Part shown: positions 1 to 11,216 of the stretch, one piece after another | How positions within the stretch are numbered: position 1 is the stretch's first letter | How the letters are laid out: each line of letters starts with the position of its first letter | Assembly: GCA_029531795.1 (NCBI GenBank) | Contig: JAPEIS010000006.1 | Location: 124,001-188,000 of the forward strand | Length of the DNA stretch: 64,000 nucleotides | From: Sclerotinia nivalis | Lineage: Eukaryota; Ascomycota; Leotiomycetes; Helotiales; Sclerotiniaceae | Reading direction: 5' to 3' | Position numbers and translations under genes: made by a program | Notes under the pieces: generated by a model | What the model saw: the letters and a program-made list of their open reading frames with translations, nothing else | Database searches by the model: none | What the model was told of the DNA's origin: nothing

Positions 1-3000
1 CCAATTCGATCCTTACTATATCGTTGCAAACTCCATTTGACAAATAGAAACATTATAGATATTATTATTGATTATTTTGTAATAAATATAACAATAAGAT
101 AATATAAAGAAATATAGTTATTTTTTGTTATAAAACTTTTTAAAGAAATTCTAGTTATTTTCGAGTTATTATAATTATAATACTATAATCTATATATAAA
201 CTAATAAGATATAATTCTCTCTTTCAATTTTTAATATTATATAATACATTATTACCTTTACAGTATATTCGATCCAATATAAGTATCAACAATCCCTTCG
301 TTAATATATATAGACCAAATATACAAAAATAGTATATCTACAAAACCATCTATCGATAAAATCCTTAATGTATTATTTTCAATTAAAATTTTCCTTTTTA
401 ATACAAAAAAAAATCCTTCCCGATATTTATTATTATTTATCGAAAATGAAAACGAAGATAACAAAATATATATTCAAAATTTTAAAACGGTTTTAAAAAA
501 GCTGTTAAAACAAGATTATAATGAATTAGTTTCCATAAATGAAGGTTATAAATTGATAAAAGACTTTGAAATCGATTTACAAATCGATAAGATTTTGATA
601 TTTGATATAAATCATTATTATATAAAAGTTTATAATAAAAAAGTATTATCTCAAATACAAATGATATCGAATCGATGCTTTATTCAGTATAAATCTATAT
701 AAAAGATTGTTAGATAATGTTGATTGAAATCAATATCAAAGAATGAATCTTTACTATCGTTATCAATCCCAATCCCAAAAAAGCAAATCGAAATCATTTT
801 CAATACAAAATCAAATTTAGATAATATCTGTTAATTATAAATTACTAGTTTTATATTTTTTTGTTAATAGAATAAAATGAAGATTATATACCTTATATAA
901 AAGAAATTAGATCAAGCAAAAAAGACTATCCGATAAGAACACTTATATAAAACAATAATGATCCTAGTTTTTCAGGAATAAAATTTTAAGGATATACTAT
1001 ATAGAAAAGACAATATCGTTGATATATTAATCAAAGTATCTTCGAAGTTTTACGATTTTGTTTATTATTATTATCAATCAGAATACTTTCGGAAAATAAT
1101 AGAGATGGATATCGAGAAATTCCTCAATAGTAAATCATTACTTAGCGATAACGAAATCAAGGAAAAGCTTCTTTTATAGTTTCAAAATAAACTATCTATT
1201 TTTCTATTTCGTTATACAGATATACTTCCTTTATATTGGATATAGGATTACAAGATAGAATTAATATTTAGAAAAGAACCTTTATATTTCAAAAATCGCC
1301 TTTTATCTCCTTTCGAATTAAAAATAATTCGAAAATGGATTGACAACAACTTTGTCAAAAATTTCATTCGGAAATCAAGATCATAAAATACAGCTTCATT
1401 ATTTCTAATAACCAAATCTAATAAAAGAGTTTATATTTATTAAGATTATTATAATTTGAATAATATTATTATTAAAAACCAATACTTTTTATCAATTGTT
1501 CGAAAAACTTTGGATATTTTTTGTAATACAAAAATCTATACTAAATTAGATATTATTATTGTTTTCAATAAACTTTATATTATAGAGAATAACAAATAAA
1601 AAACTGTTTTTATTATTCGATTTAGATTATTCGAATCATTAATTATACCTTTTAATCTTTGTAATATATTAGCGTCATTTCAATATTATATTAATCATAC
1701 TTTGTTTGATGAATTAAATAAATACTATATTATATATCTCAATAATATTTTTATATACTCCGAAGATAAGAATCAATATCGAGAATATATTTATAATATA
1801 GTTTAGAAACTATAAAATGCTGGTTTACAAATCGATATTAATAAATACAAATTCGAAACAATTTCTATAAAATACTTAGACTTTATGATCATAATCGAAA
1901 GTATAAAAATGAATCAAAATAAAATATCAGTTATTATCTTTTGAATATAATTAACATCTATTAAAGATTTACAACGATTCCTCAACTTTGCGAATTTTTA
2001 TCATCGATTTAAGAAAGACTTTTCAAAAATCTATTATCCTTTAAATAACCTTTTATAGAAAGAAATAGATTAACAATAAAAGAATGATTATATAATAATA
2101 TTCAAGAATCTAAAAAACATATTTACAATAACTTCGGTACTTGTTTATTTTAATTATAATAAGAAAACTATATTGAAAACAAATGTTTCGGATTAGGTTT
2201 TGGGAGGGGTATTTTCTCAATACAATAATAACAATGTTTTACAATCAATAATATACTTTTCTTCGAAATATTTAATTGTTGAATATAATTATAAGATTTA
2301 TAATAAAGAGTTATTAGTTATTATTAAATCAATAAAGGAATAACGATCGGAATTATAAGGATCTCAACAGAAATTCGAAATTTTAATCGATTACAAGAAT
2401 CTGGAATACTTTACAATAACGAAAGTATTAAATCAATATCAAATATAATAATCAAAGTTTCTATCTTAATACAACTTCTGAATTATTTATCGATCAGGAA
2501 TCAAAACAATTCGGCTAAATACTTTGATCTTAACAACGAATATTTAAAAAATCAGAAGCGTATTGTTTTATTTGCCAATAAATTCAATATAGATTTATAT
2601 AAAGAACTTATAAACGATCTTTCGTTAATTACAATAAATTGAACAATATCATTTGAAGATAAATCTATCAATGAATTCATTGATACAGTATACAATAGAT
2701 CAAATATAGCTAAACAATTAATATCAATAATCGAAAATCTTTTTATAATTAAATAATCAAAAGAATTCAGAAAAACTTTATAAATAGCTATACAGGATTA
2801 TTATATTTATAATAATAAGATCTACTATTGTGAAAAACTATGGATTCTGTTTGATAATGAATTGAAGATATAAATTTTATACAAAATATATTCATCGGAC
2901 TCTGCTAACCATTTTGATTATATAAAGATTATTGATTTAGTCTTCAGAAGTTATTGATGATTATAAATATATTAAGAAATAAACATTTATATTTAAGCTT

Positions 3001-4116
3001 ATAAATTCTATATTCAAACAAAATCCCCAAAATCATTCTTTTCAGGATTTCTGAAACTGTTGTCTATTCCTTTCCAACTATAATCAGATATTTCAATCGA
3101 TTATATTATACTTTTGCCAGATTGTAAATATTACAATTCAATATACAAATATATATTAGTAATTATTTATAGATTGACAAAAATAAAGTACTTTATAAAT
3201 ACAAGATTTTTGATAACAAAAAAATTGATTAATGCTTTCATTAATTATATTTATATATTATATAATCTCCCGGAAAATGTTATTTCAAATCGAGGAATAC
3301 AATTCGTATTGGGATTCTGAATATAGCTTTTTGAACGATTAAAAATAGTTCTTAAATATAGCTCAACATTTCATCTACAGATAAATAACTAAACAGAACG
3401 AATCAATTCAATTCTAAAATAATATTTATATACATTTATAAACTTTTATCAAGATGATTAGATGAAATAGTTATTGTTAGTAGAATTTGTTTCAAACAAT
3501 TTGATTTCTGAAATAATAGATTATTCGTTATTCTTTACGAATTACAATTTTAATTTATAATTGAATATAGAATCTAATAAACTTTGCTTTTCAAATATAA
3601 TAATAACTCAAAAACACGAATTCTTTAAAAGAAATAAAATAGCTAATAGAATAAAATATATTTTAGATTAATTCAAAGTATTTGCAAAATAATTTATTAC
3701 AATCTATAAAGAATATATAAATCAGAATAGATCAGATTTGTTATGATATACAAAAAAATAAAAAGTATATATGAATACGAAAAATATAAAGATATTTTAC
3801 AAAACAAAAAAGTTTGATGATAAATAGATTGGATTATACAAAATAATAAAGATTTATTCATATATTTATTTGATCGAACTATTAGAAAATATATGAATTT
3901 TTCTAGTATTTTATTATTCGTTGTTAAGATTAGCATATCCAAAACTTCATTTCCCAGAACAAACTTTAATTAATGAATTGGAATCGAAAACTACAAAAAA
4001 CAGAATCCTCGAAAGAGAAAACAGAGAGGAAGAATCAATTCAGAAATGGATATTTGAAGGTATACTTGATAATTATAATGAAGATAGCTATTATTATCAA
4101 ATCAAATGGAAATACT
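1..4116 (+). mobile_element. Chromovirus (Ty3/Gypsy) copy A, RIP-decayed, truncated at the left edge
   Basis: Pol domains can be followed in order through many stops. Reverse transcriptase lies near 1400-1935, with the catalytic box degraded to YLNNI. RNase H is near 2140-2450 and the integrase core near 3110-3320, where the DRG-type motif reads SNRG. The integrase C-terminal region is near 3480-3900 and the start of a chromodomain is at 3921-4116. Asp-to-Asn changes and Trp-to-stop codons are what C-to-T/G-to-A RIP mutation produces. The chromodomain is cut in mid-domain by the LTR of copy B at 4117. The sequence is an inverted homologue of B (position 1 pairs with about 8782), so the same family is present twice. 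It is not functional. Family assignment rests on domain order and motifs only. Confidence 0.85.
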
Positions 4117-4262
4117 TATTATGGTGGTGGTAGGGTGCTTTAAGATATGATGATATTCTACGAAGAAGGAAGAAGGTGTTAGGAAGAACGCCGATTATAT
4201 AGGGGATGGATGCCTTAAGTAGTTATGCAGATTAGCTAGGAACGGGTTACGAATTTGTGATA
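4117..4262 (-). repeat. 3' LTR of copy B (146 bp)
   Basis: This is a direct repeat of 11071-11216 with the same length and the same internal landmarks, including the ATTATATAGGGGATGG block. It carries many C/T and G/A differences from the other copy. Its terminus reads TTTGTGATA where the other copy reads CCCGTGACA, which is a RIP-type change. It interrupts the chromodomain of copy A. Confidence 0.85.
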
Positions 4263-7200
4263 GTATTTCCTTTTTCAAAGTCTAGTTTGTTTTCAAATTA
4301 TTGATAAAATCTTTTTGAAAAACAATTGTTCAAGCAAAATCTTGTTTAGGTGTTTTAAAGTTCTAAATTGTAAGATTATCTTTTAAATTTTAAGATTGTT
4401 TTAAAATTTGAGATATTATTTTCCTGTTCAAGCAAACTGTATTTTCTTTTTTGTTGATTGTTGTAAAGTCTTTGTAGGAGCTGGAGTTGGCAATAGTATT
4501 GTAGTATTTGGGTGATCCAAGATCTATAATGATGGTTTAGATTTCTCGGGGTGTAAATGATAGTAGTCGATTAGAGTCTTTTTATTGCTTTTTAGATTTG
4601 ATATTGATTGTTAGATTGGTGTATAATGTTTTTATTTTATTTGATAATGATAGTTATCTTTATTGTGGTTATCAAGTATACTTTTAAATATTTATTTTTG
4701 AATTAGTTCTTTTTTTTTGTTTTCTTTTTCGAAGATTCTGTTTCTTATGGTTTTCGATTTCGATTCGTTAATTAAAGTTTGTTTTGGGAAATAAGGTTTT
4801 GGATATACTAATTTTAGCAATGAATAATGGAATACTGAGAAAATTCGTATATTTTCTAATGGTTCGATTAAATAGATATACGGATAGACCTTTATTATTT
4901 TGTATAATCCGATTTATTTATTATTGAACTTTTTTGCTTTACGAAATATCTTTATGTTTTTTGTATTTATATATATTTTTTGTTCTTTTGTATATTATAA
5001 CGAATCTGATCTATTCCGATTTGTATATTCTTTATAAATTGTAATAGATTGTTTTGCAAATGTTTTGAATTAGTTTAGAATATATTCTATTTTATTAATT
5101 GTTTTGTTTCCCTTGAAGAATTTGTGTTTTTGAGTTATTGTTATATCTGAAGAATAGGGTTTATTAGATTCTATATCCAATTGTAGATTAAAATTGTAAT
5201 TTACAAAGAACAACGAATAGCCTGTTATTTCAGAAACCAAATTGTTTGAAGCAAATTCTATTAGCAATAATCATTTTATTTAATCATTTTGATAAAAGTT
5301 TATAAATATATACAAATATTGTTTTAGGATTAAATTGATTTGTTTTGTTTGATTGTTTGTTTGCAGATGAAATGTTGAATTGTATTTAAAGGCTATTTCC
5401 AATCGTTCAGAAAGCTGTGTTTAGAATCCCGATATAAATTATATTCCTCGATCTAAAATGATATTTTCCGGGAGACTATGTAATATATAAATGTAGTTGA
5501 TGAAAGCATTAACCAATTTTTTTATTGTTAGAGATTTTGTATTTATAAAATGTTTCATTTTTATTAATTTACAAACAATTATTAATATATATTTGTATAT
5601 TGAATTGTAATGTTTATAATCTGGTAAAAGTGTAATGTAATCGATTGAAATATCTGATTATAATTGGAAAGGAATAGACAATAGTTTCAGAAATCCTAAA
5701 AGGAATGATTTTGAGGATTTTGTTCGAATATAGAATTCATAAATTTGAATATAGGTATTTATTTCTTAATATATCTATAATCATTAATAACTTTTGAAGA
5801 TCAAATCAATAGTCTTTATACAATTAGAGTAATTAGTGGGGTCTAATGAATATATTCTGTATAAAATTTATATCTTCAATTCATTATCAAACGGAATTTA
5901 TAGTTTTTTATAATAATAGATTTTATTATTGTAAATATAACAATTCTGTATAACTATTTGTAAGGTTTTCCTGAATTCTTTTGGTTATTTAATTGTAAAA
6001 GAATCTTCGATTACTGATATTAATTGTTTGGCTATATTTGATCTGTTGTATATTATATCAATAAATTCGTTGATGGGTTTGTTTTCAAATGATATTGTCC
6101 AATCTATTACAACTAACAAAAGGTTGCCTGTAAGTTTTTTATATAGATCTATATCGAATCTATTAGTAGGTAAAACGATGCGTTTCCGGTTTTTTAAGTA
6201 TTTGTTATTGGGATTAGAATTATCAGATCGATTCTTCTATCGGCGGTTTAAAACATTTGATTGAATTGCTTTGGTTTTTGATCGATAAACAATTCGGAAA
6301 TTATATTGAAATAGGAATTCTGATTATCGTATTTGATATTGATTTAATGCTTTCGTTATTGTAAAGTATTCCAGATTCTTGTGATCGATTAGGATTTCGA
6401 ATTCCTATTAAGATCTTTGTAATTCCGATCGCTATTCCTTTATTGATTTAATAATAGTTAATAACTCTTTATTATAAATCTTGTAATTATATTCAATAAT
6501 CGAATGTTTCGAAGAAAAGTATACTATTGATTGTAAAACGTTATTATCATTGTATTGAGAAAGTACTCCTCCCGAAGCCCAATTTGAAATATCTGTTTTC
6601 AATACAGTTTTTCTATTATAGTTAAAATAAATAAATACTAAAACTATTGTGAATGCTTTTTTTAGATTTTCGAATACTATTGTATAATCGTTCTTCTATT
6701 GCCAATCTATTCCTTTTTGCAAAAGATTATTTAAAGGATAGCAGATCTTTAAAAAGTCTTTTATAAATCGATAATAAAAATTCGCGAAATCAAGGAATCG
6801 TTGTAAATCTTTAACAAACATTGATTGTATTCAAAAAATAATAGCTGATATTTTATCTTGATCTATTTTTATACTTTCGATTGTGATTATAAAGCCTAAA
6901 TATTTCGTAGAAATTATTTCGAATTCGTATTTATTAATATCGATTTGTAAACTAGTATCTTGTAGTTTCTGAATTATATTGCGAATATATTTTTAATATT
7001 GATTCTTATCTTCAAAGTATATAAGAACATTATCGAGATATGCAATATAGTATTTATCCAGTTCGTTAAACAAAATGTAATTAATATAATATTGAAATAA
7101 CATTGATATATTGTAAAGACCAAAAGGTATAATTAATAATTCGAATAATCTAAATCGAATAATGAAAACAGTTTTCCATTTGTTATCTTTTACAATATAA

Positions 7201-8314
7201 AATTTATTGAAAACAATAATAATATCTAATTTGGTATAGATTTTTGTATTGCAAAGAGTATCTAGGGTTTTTCGAATAATTGATAAAAGGTATCAATTCT
7301 TAATAGTAATATTATTCAAACTATGATAATCCTAATAGATACGAATCCCTTTATTAGATTTAATTGTTAGAAATAATAAGGCTGTACTTTGTAATCTTGA
7401 TTCCCGAATAAAACCTTTGGTAAGGTTGTTATCGATCTATTTTCGAATTACTTTTAATTCGAAAAAGGATAAAAAGCGATTTTTGAAATATAAAAGTTCT
7501 TTTCCAAATATTAATTCTATTTTGTAATCCCATACTTATCATAGAGGAAATATATCTATATAATAAAATAAAAAAGTAGATAGTTTATCTTAAAGCTACA
7601 AAGGGAGCTTTTTCCTGATTTTATTATCGTTAAATAATGATTTATTATTGAGGAATTTCTCAATATTCATCTTTATTATTTTTCGAAAGTATTTTGGTTG
7701 ATAGCAATGGTAAACAAAATCGTAAAACTTTAGAGATACTTTGGTTAATATATCAATGATATTGTCTTTTCCATATAGTATATCCTTGAAATCTTATTTT
7801 TGAAAAACTAAAACCATTGTTGTTTTATATAAGTATTTTTGTCGAATAATCTTTTTTGTTTGATCTAATTCCTTTTATATAAAGTATATAACCTTTATTT
7901 TATTTTGTTAACAAAAAGATATAAAATTAATAGCTTATAATCAATAGATATTATTTAAATCTGGTTTTGTATTAGAAGTGATCTCGACCTGCTTTTTTGG
8001 GATTAGAAATGATAATGATAGTAAGGGTTTATTCTTTAGTATTGATTTCAATCAATATTATCTAGTGATCTTTTGTATAAACTTATATTGAATAGAATAT
8101 CAGTTCGGTATCATTTGTATTTGAGATGATACTTTCTTATTGTAAATTCTTATACGATAATAATTTACACCAAGTATCAAGATCTTATCAATTTATAAAT
8201 CGATTCCAGAATCTTCTATCGATTCATAATCTTTGTTTATAGAAACTGATTCATTATAATCTTGTTTCGATAGCTTTTTTAAGATTATCTTAAAATTTTG
8301 AATATATATTTTGT

Positions 8315-8340
8315 CGTTTTCGTTTTCGTTTTCGTTTTCG
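8315..8340. repeat. CGTTTT microsatellite
   Basis: Four uninterrupted CGTTTT units lie inside the pol region of copy B. The matching place in copy A (about 430-455) is only weakly repetitive, so the repeat expanded after the copies separated or was degraded in A. Confidence 0.7.
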
Positions 8341-9443
8341 ATAAATGGTGATAAATATCGGAAAGGATTCTTCTTTGTATTAGAAAGGAAAGTTTTAATT
8401 GGAGGTAATATATTAAGGATTTTATCGATAGATAGTTTTGTAGATATATTACTTTTGTATATTTGATTTATATATATTGACGAAAGGATTATTGGTACTT
8501 GTATTAGATCGAATATATTGTAAGGGCAATAATGAATTATATAATATTGAAAATTGAAAAAGAAAATTATATTTTATCAATTTATATATAGATTATAATA
8601 TTGTAATTATAATAATCTGAAAATAACTGAAATTTCTTTGAAAAGTTTTGTAATGAAGAATAACTATATTTCTTTATATTGTTTTATTATTATATTCATT
8701 ACAAAATAATCAATAATAATATCTATAATATTTTCATTTGTCAAATAAAATTTGCAATGATATAGTAAAAATCGAATTGGGATATTGTTTCGATTAACAA
8801 AAGAACGATCAGTAAATGCTTTTCCTGAATATCTGTTATCAATCAAATTGGTTATATTGAAAAGAGAGGAATATATTAGGAATATAATAATTTGAATAAA
8901 TAGAAATTTGTTATCTATAGAATTGAATTGTAAAGGTTCTTTACTAGTTATTGTTCGTTGTATCTATTCTATATCTCTTAATAACCTCTGCGAACAACTT
9001 ATCGTAAAGATTAAACTTTTTCTGAATATTCTTGAATAGATATAAATAACAATGATATTGTATTATAAGGAGATATATTTGATATACTTTCTAATAATAT
9101 TAATATTTCTTCTTTAACGAATTCAATAAATATATTAAAATATTGTTATTGATGATTATTGTAATCTTGATAATTACCTTGTTGAAAATTTCCACGATTA
9201 ATTGGATTAAAAGAATGGTATTGTGGAATTTGAAATTGTACTTAATATTCTCTTCGTTGGTAGCCATTTCGATTGGTTAAATTGTTCAGATGATATTGTT
9301 GATTTTGATATAATTGATGATTATCTTTCAAATAACTATTTTCATAGGAAATGTTTTTATATTCGTTTGTATTTCTTATAATATCAATTTGTTTCTTTAC
9401 TTTACAATCTGCAATTCGATATCCAGATTATTTACAAAAATAG

Positions 9444-9656
9444 TGTCACGGGGTCCCCGTATATGGTATACGGAGACCGCTCGGGTTCCGACCCATAGGA
9501 GTCGGACCTCGGATAAGTGTAGGCTAGCCCCGGTCGGGGCTAGCGCTATACATAAATGTATTTAAGGAACCGTTCCTTCTATAGAAACGTAGCTCTTCGA
9601 GCTACGTCTTATTAATAAAAGTGATTCCTGTTGTCCTGTCTGTTGCCTCTGTGATA
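9444..9656 (+). mobile_element. Solo LTR with a row of perfect hairpins, 5-bp target duplication
   Basis: This 213-bp insertion begins TGTCAC and ends GTGATA (a RIP-altered GTGACA). It is flanked by the direct repeat AATAG at 9439-9443 and 9657-9661, so it is a solo LTR left after recombination of an LTR element inserted in gag of copy B. It is far richer in G+C than its surroundings. Six inverted repeats follow one another: 9452-9478 (one mismatch, 3-nt loop), 9484-9508 (one bulge), 9523-9544 (10-bp stem), 9548-9561 (6-bp stem), 9564-9578 (7-bp stem) and 9587-9607 (9-bp stem, TTC loop). Its 3' half is shared with the LTR at 20105-20341. Confidence 0.85.
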
Positions 9657-10870
9657 AATAGTATAGATTATAAAGGTATTTATATTCTCTTTGTACTTGT
9701 TTTGAGATTCTGATTACATTGAGATCTATAAGATCGCTTTGAATATAAGATATTGGCAATGTTTATCGTTGAATATAAGTTGAACTAGATTTCGAAGAAT
9801 TTGTATTGTAATATTCGTTATTCCGACAATTTTGGTTTTATATTTGGAATTTCTTTTTCTATCCTTCAATATTAATAAGTTTACAAAAGTTTGAATCGCC
9901 TTTTATCAATACTTTCAATTTGTCGATGACTTTTTGTTTTATTGCAAAAACCATTTCTCAAGGAGTTTTTCTACTAAATATACTCAAATATTCCAATTGT
10001 AAATAAAAAAAGAGAAATGGGATTTTGTCGTTCATTTTGAGTTTATCGAATTTGATTATTATCTCATATTCAATATCAATTGAAATATAAAGATCATCGA
10101 ATTTCTTCAGAAATATATCCGCAATAATAAATTCCGATATATTATTTATAATTCCTTCAATATCTTTTTGTTTTTCCTATCGAATTGTTCTTTCCAAAAA
10201 CGAAACTATATATAACAATTTCTTTTGTTCTATATAGAAAACTATAGAATTGTTTTTCTAATAAATGTATAAACTTATTTTCCAATTTTCGTATTTGTTT
10301 TGTCGAATCAAAAAACCTGTTTTTTCATCTTTGAATAGTTCAGAATTCTTCGTAGTTTATTATAGCCGATAAGTTGATACAGTAGAATTTGCACCAATAG
10401 ATGATTGATTAAGTTGTTCCCGAAAAGTAGAGTTCTGAATCATTAATCTTGTATTAGCTATATTATTTAATTGCAGATCTCCTTGTAATATATATATTTC
10501 TTATCAATATTGTTCTGCTTGAGCTAACGTTTGTTCTATAAAATTAAACAAATGTTATATATATACAACAGCTTTAGGGTTTTATGTATTGGTAAATATA
10601 TCGGAAATAAAGGTTGGATCTTTAAGGTCTTCATCTCCAATATTGAAGAGCTTATATACAAACCATTGATAATTAAAGAAAACAGATTTAATATGCTTTT
10701 GGAGTTCGGGTATTGTCTTTGATTGAATTAGGGGTATCGATGATTTTGGTAAGGTTGATTGAGTGGTATCTGATATGATGATAGATTATTTAAGATAATC
10801 TTAAAAACTAAGGTATAATTGTGGGGTTTTTGATTTCGAGTATATAACGATGTAGTACTGGTTAAATCGA

Positions 10871-10930
10871 GGTCTGGGTCTGAGTTTGAGTCTGGGTCTG
10901 AGTCTGGGTTTGGGTTTAAGTTTGGGTTGG
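10871..10930. repeat. Hexanucleotide tandem repeat, RGTYTG type
   Basis: Ten head-to-tail 6-bp units fit the pattern RGTYTG with a few changes. They lie between the 5' LTR and gag of copy B. On the plus strand they give an artificial Gly-Leu-Ser repeat ORF, which is not a gene. Confidence 0.8.
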
Positions 10931-11070
10931 AATCGAATTAAGGTATTGTTTATTGTTTATCGATGTATTGATAATCGAAGTTTCCGAGTATTTCGTGAAA
11001 TTGATTATTTGGCAAGATTGGGCTATCTTTTTTGTTCAACAGTAGAGTCTTTATGGAAGGTAGAATATAT

Positions 11071-11216
11071 TATCATGGTGATAGTAGGATGCTTTAAGAT
11101 ATGATGATATTCTACGAAGAAGGAAGAAAGTGCTAGGAAGAGCGCCGATTATATAGGGGATGGGTGCTTTAGGCAGCCATGTAGACTAGCTAGGAACGGG
11201 TTACGAACCCGTGACA
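11071..11216 (-). repeat. 5' LTR of copy B (146 bp)
   Basis: The LTR is read on the minus strand from 11216, starting TGTCACGGG and ending in a RIP-altered CA terminus at 11071. A TATATAAT box lies on the minus strand near 11148-11155, a plausible promoter of the element. This copy has kept more G+C than its partner at 4117-4262. The base after the LTR (11217) continues a copia reverse transcriptase on the minus strand. Confidence 0.85.

Larger units (their letters stand above)
4117..11216 (-). mobile_element. Full-length chromovirus (Ty3/Gypsy) copy B with two 146-bp LTRs
   Basis: Two direct repeats of exactly 146 bp bound this element (4117-4262 and 11071-11216). Read on the minus strand the LTR begins TGTCACGGGTTCG and ends in CCATGATA. 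Between them, leftward, lie the gag region (about 10500-9000), reverse transcriptase (about 7350-6850), RNase H (about 6650-6340), integrase (about 5650-5070) and a chromodomain plus C-terminal tail (about 4750-4300). All frames are full of stops of RIP type. A solo LTR of another family is inserted in gag at 9444-9656. The flanks do not match: copy A chromodomain lies on the left and a copia reverse transcriptase on the right, so no target duplication is visible. Confidence 0.85.

Noticed and set aside
3697..3942. Minus-strand ORF with membrane-like composition
   Set aside because: AT-rich DNA gives Ile/Leu/Phe/Tyr-rich frames by chance; this one overlaps the integrase C-terminus of copy A on the other strand.
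4241..4262. tRNA-like GGTTACGAA string, repeated at 11197-11216
   Set aside because: It resembles a T-arm but is the end of the 146-bp LTR; no cloverleaf can be built upstream.
9314..9565. Plus-strand ORF with an Arg/Thr-rich C-terminus
   Set aside because: It runs across the border into the solo LTR at 9444, so it is an artefact of the insertion.
10886..11104. Gly-Leu-Ser repeat ORF
   Set aside because: It is the translation of the RGTYTG hexamer array on the wrong strand of copy B.
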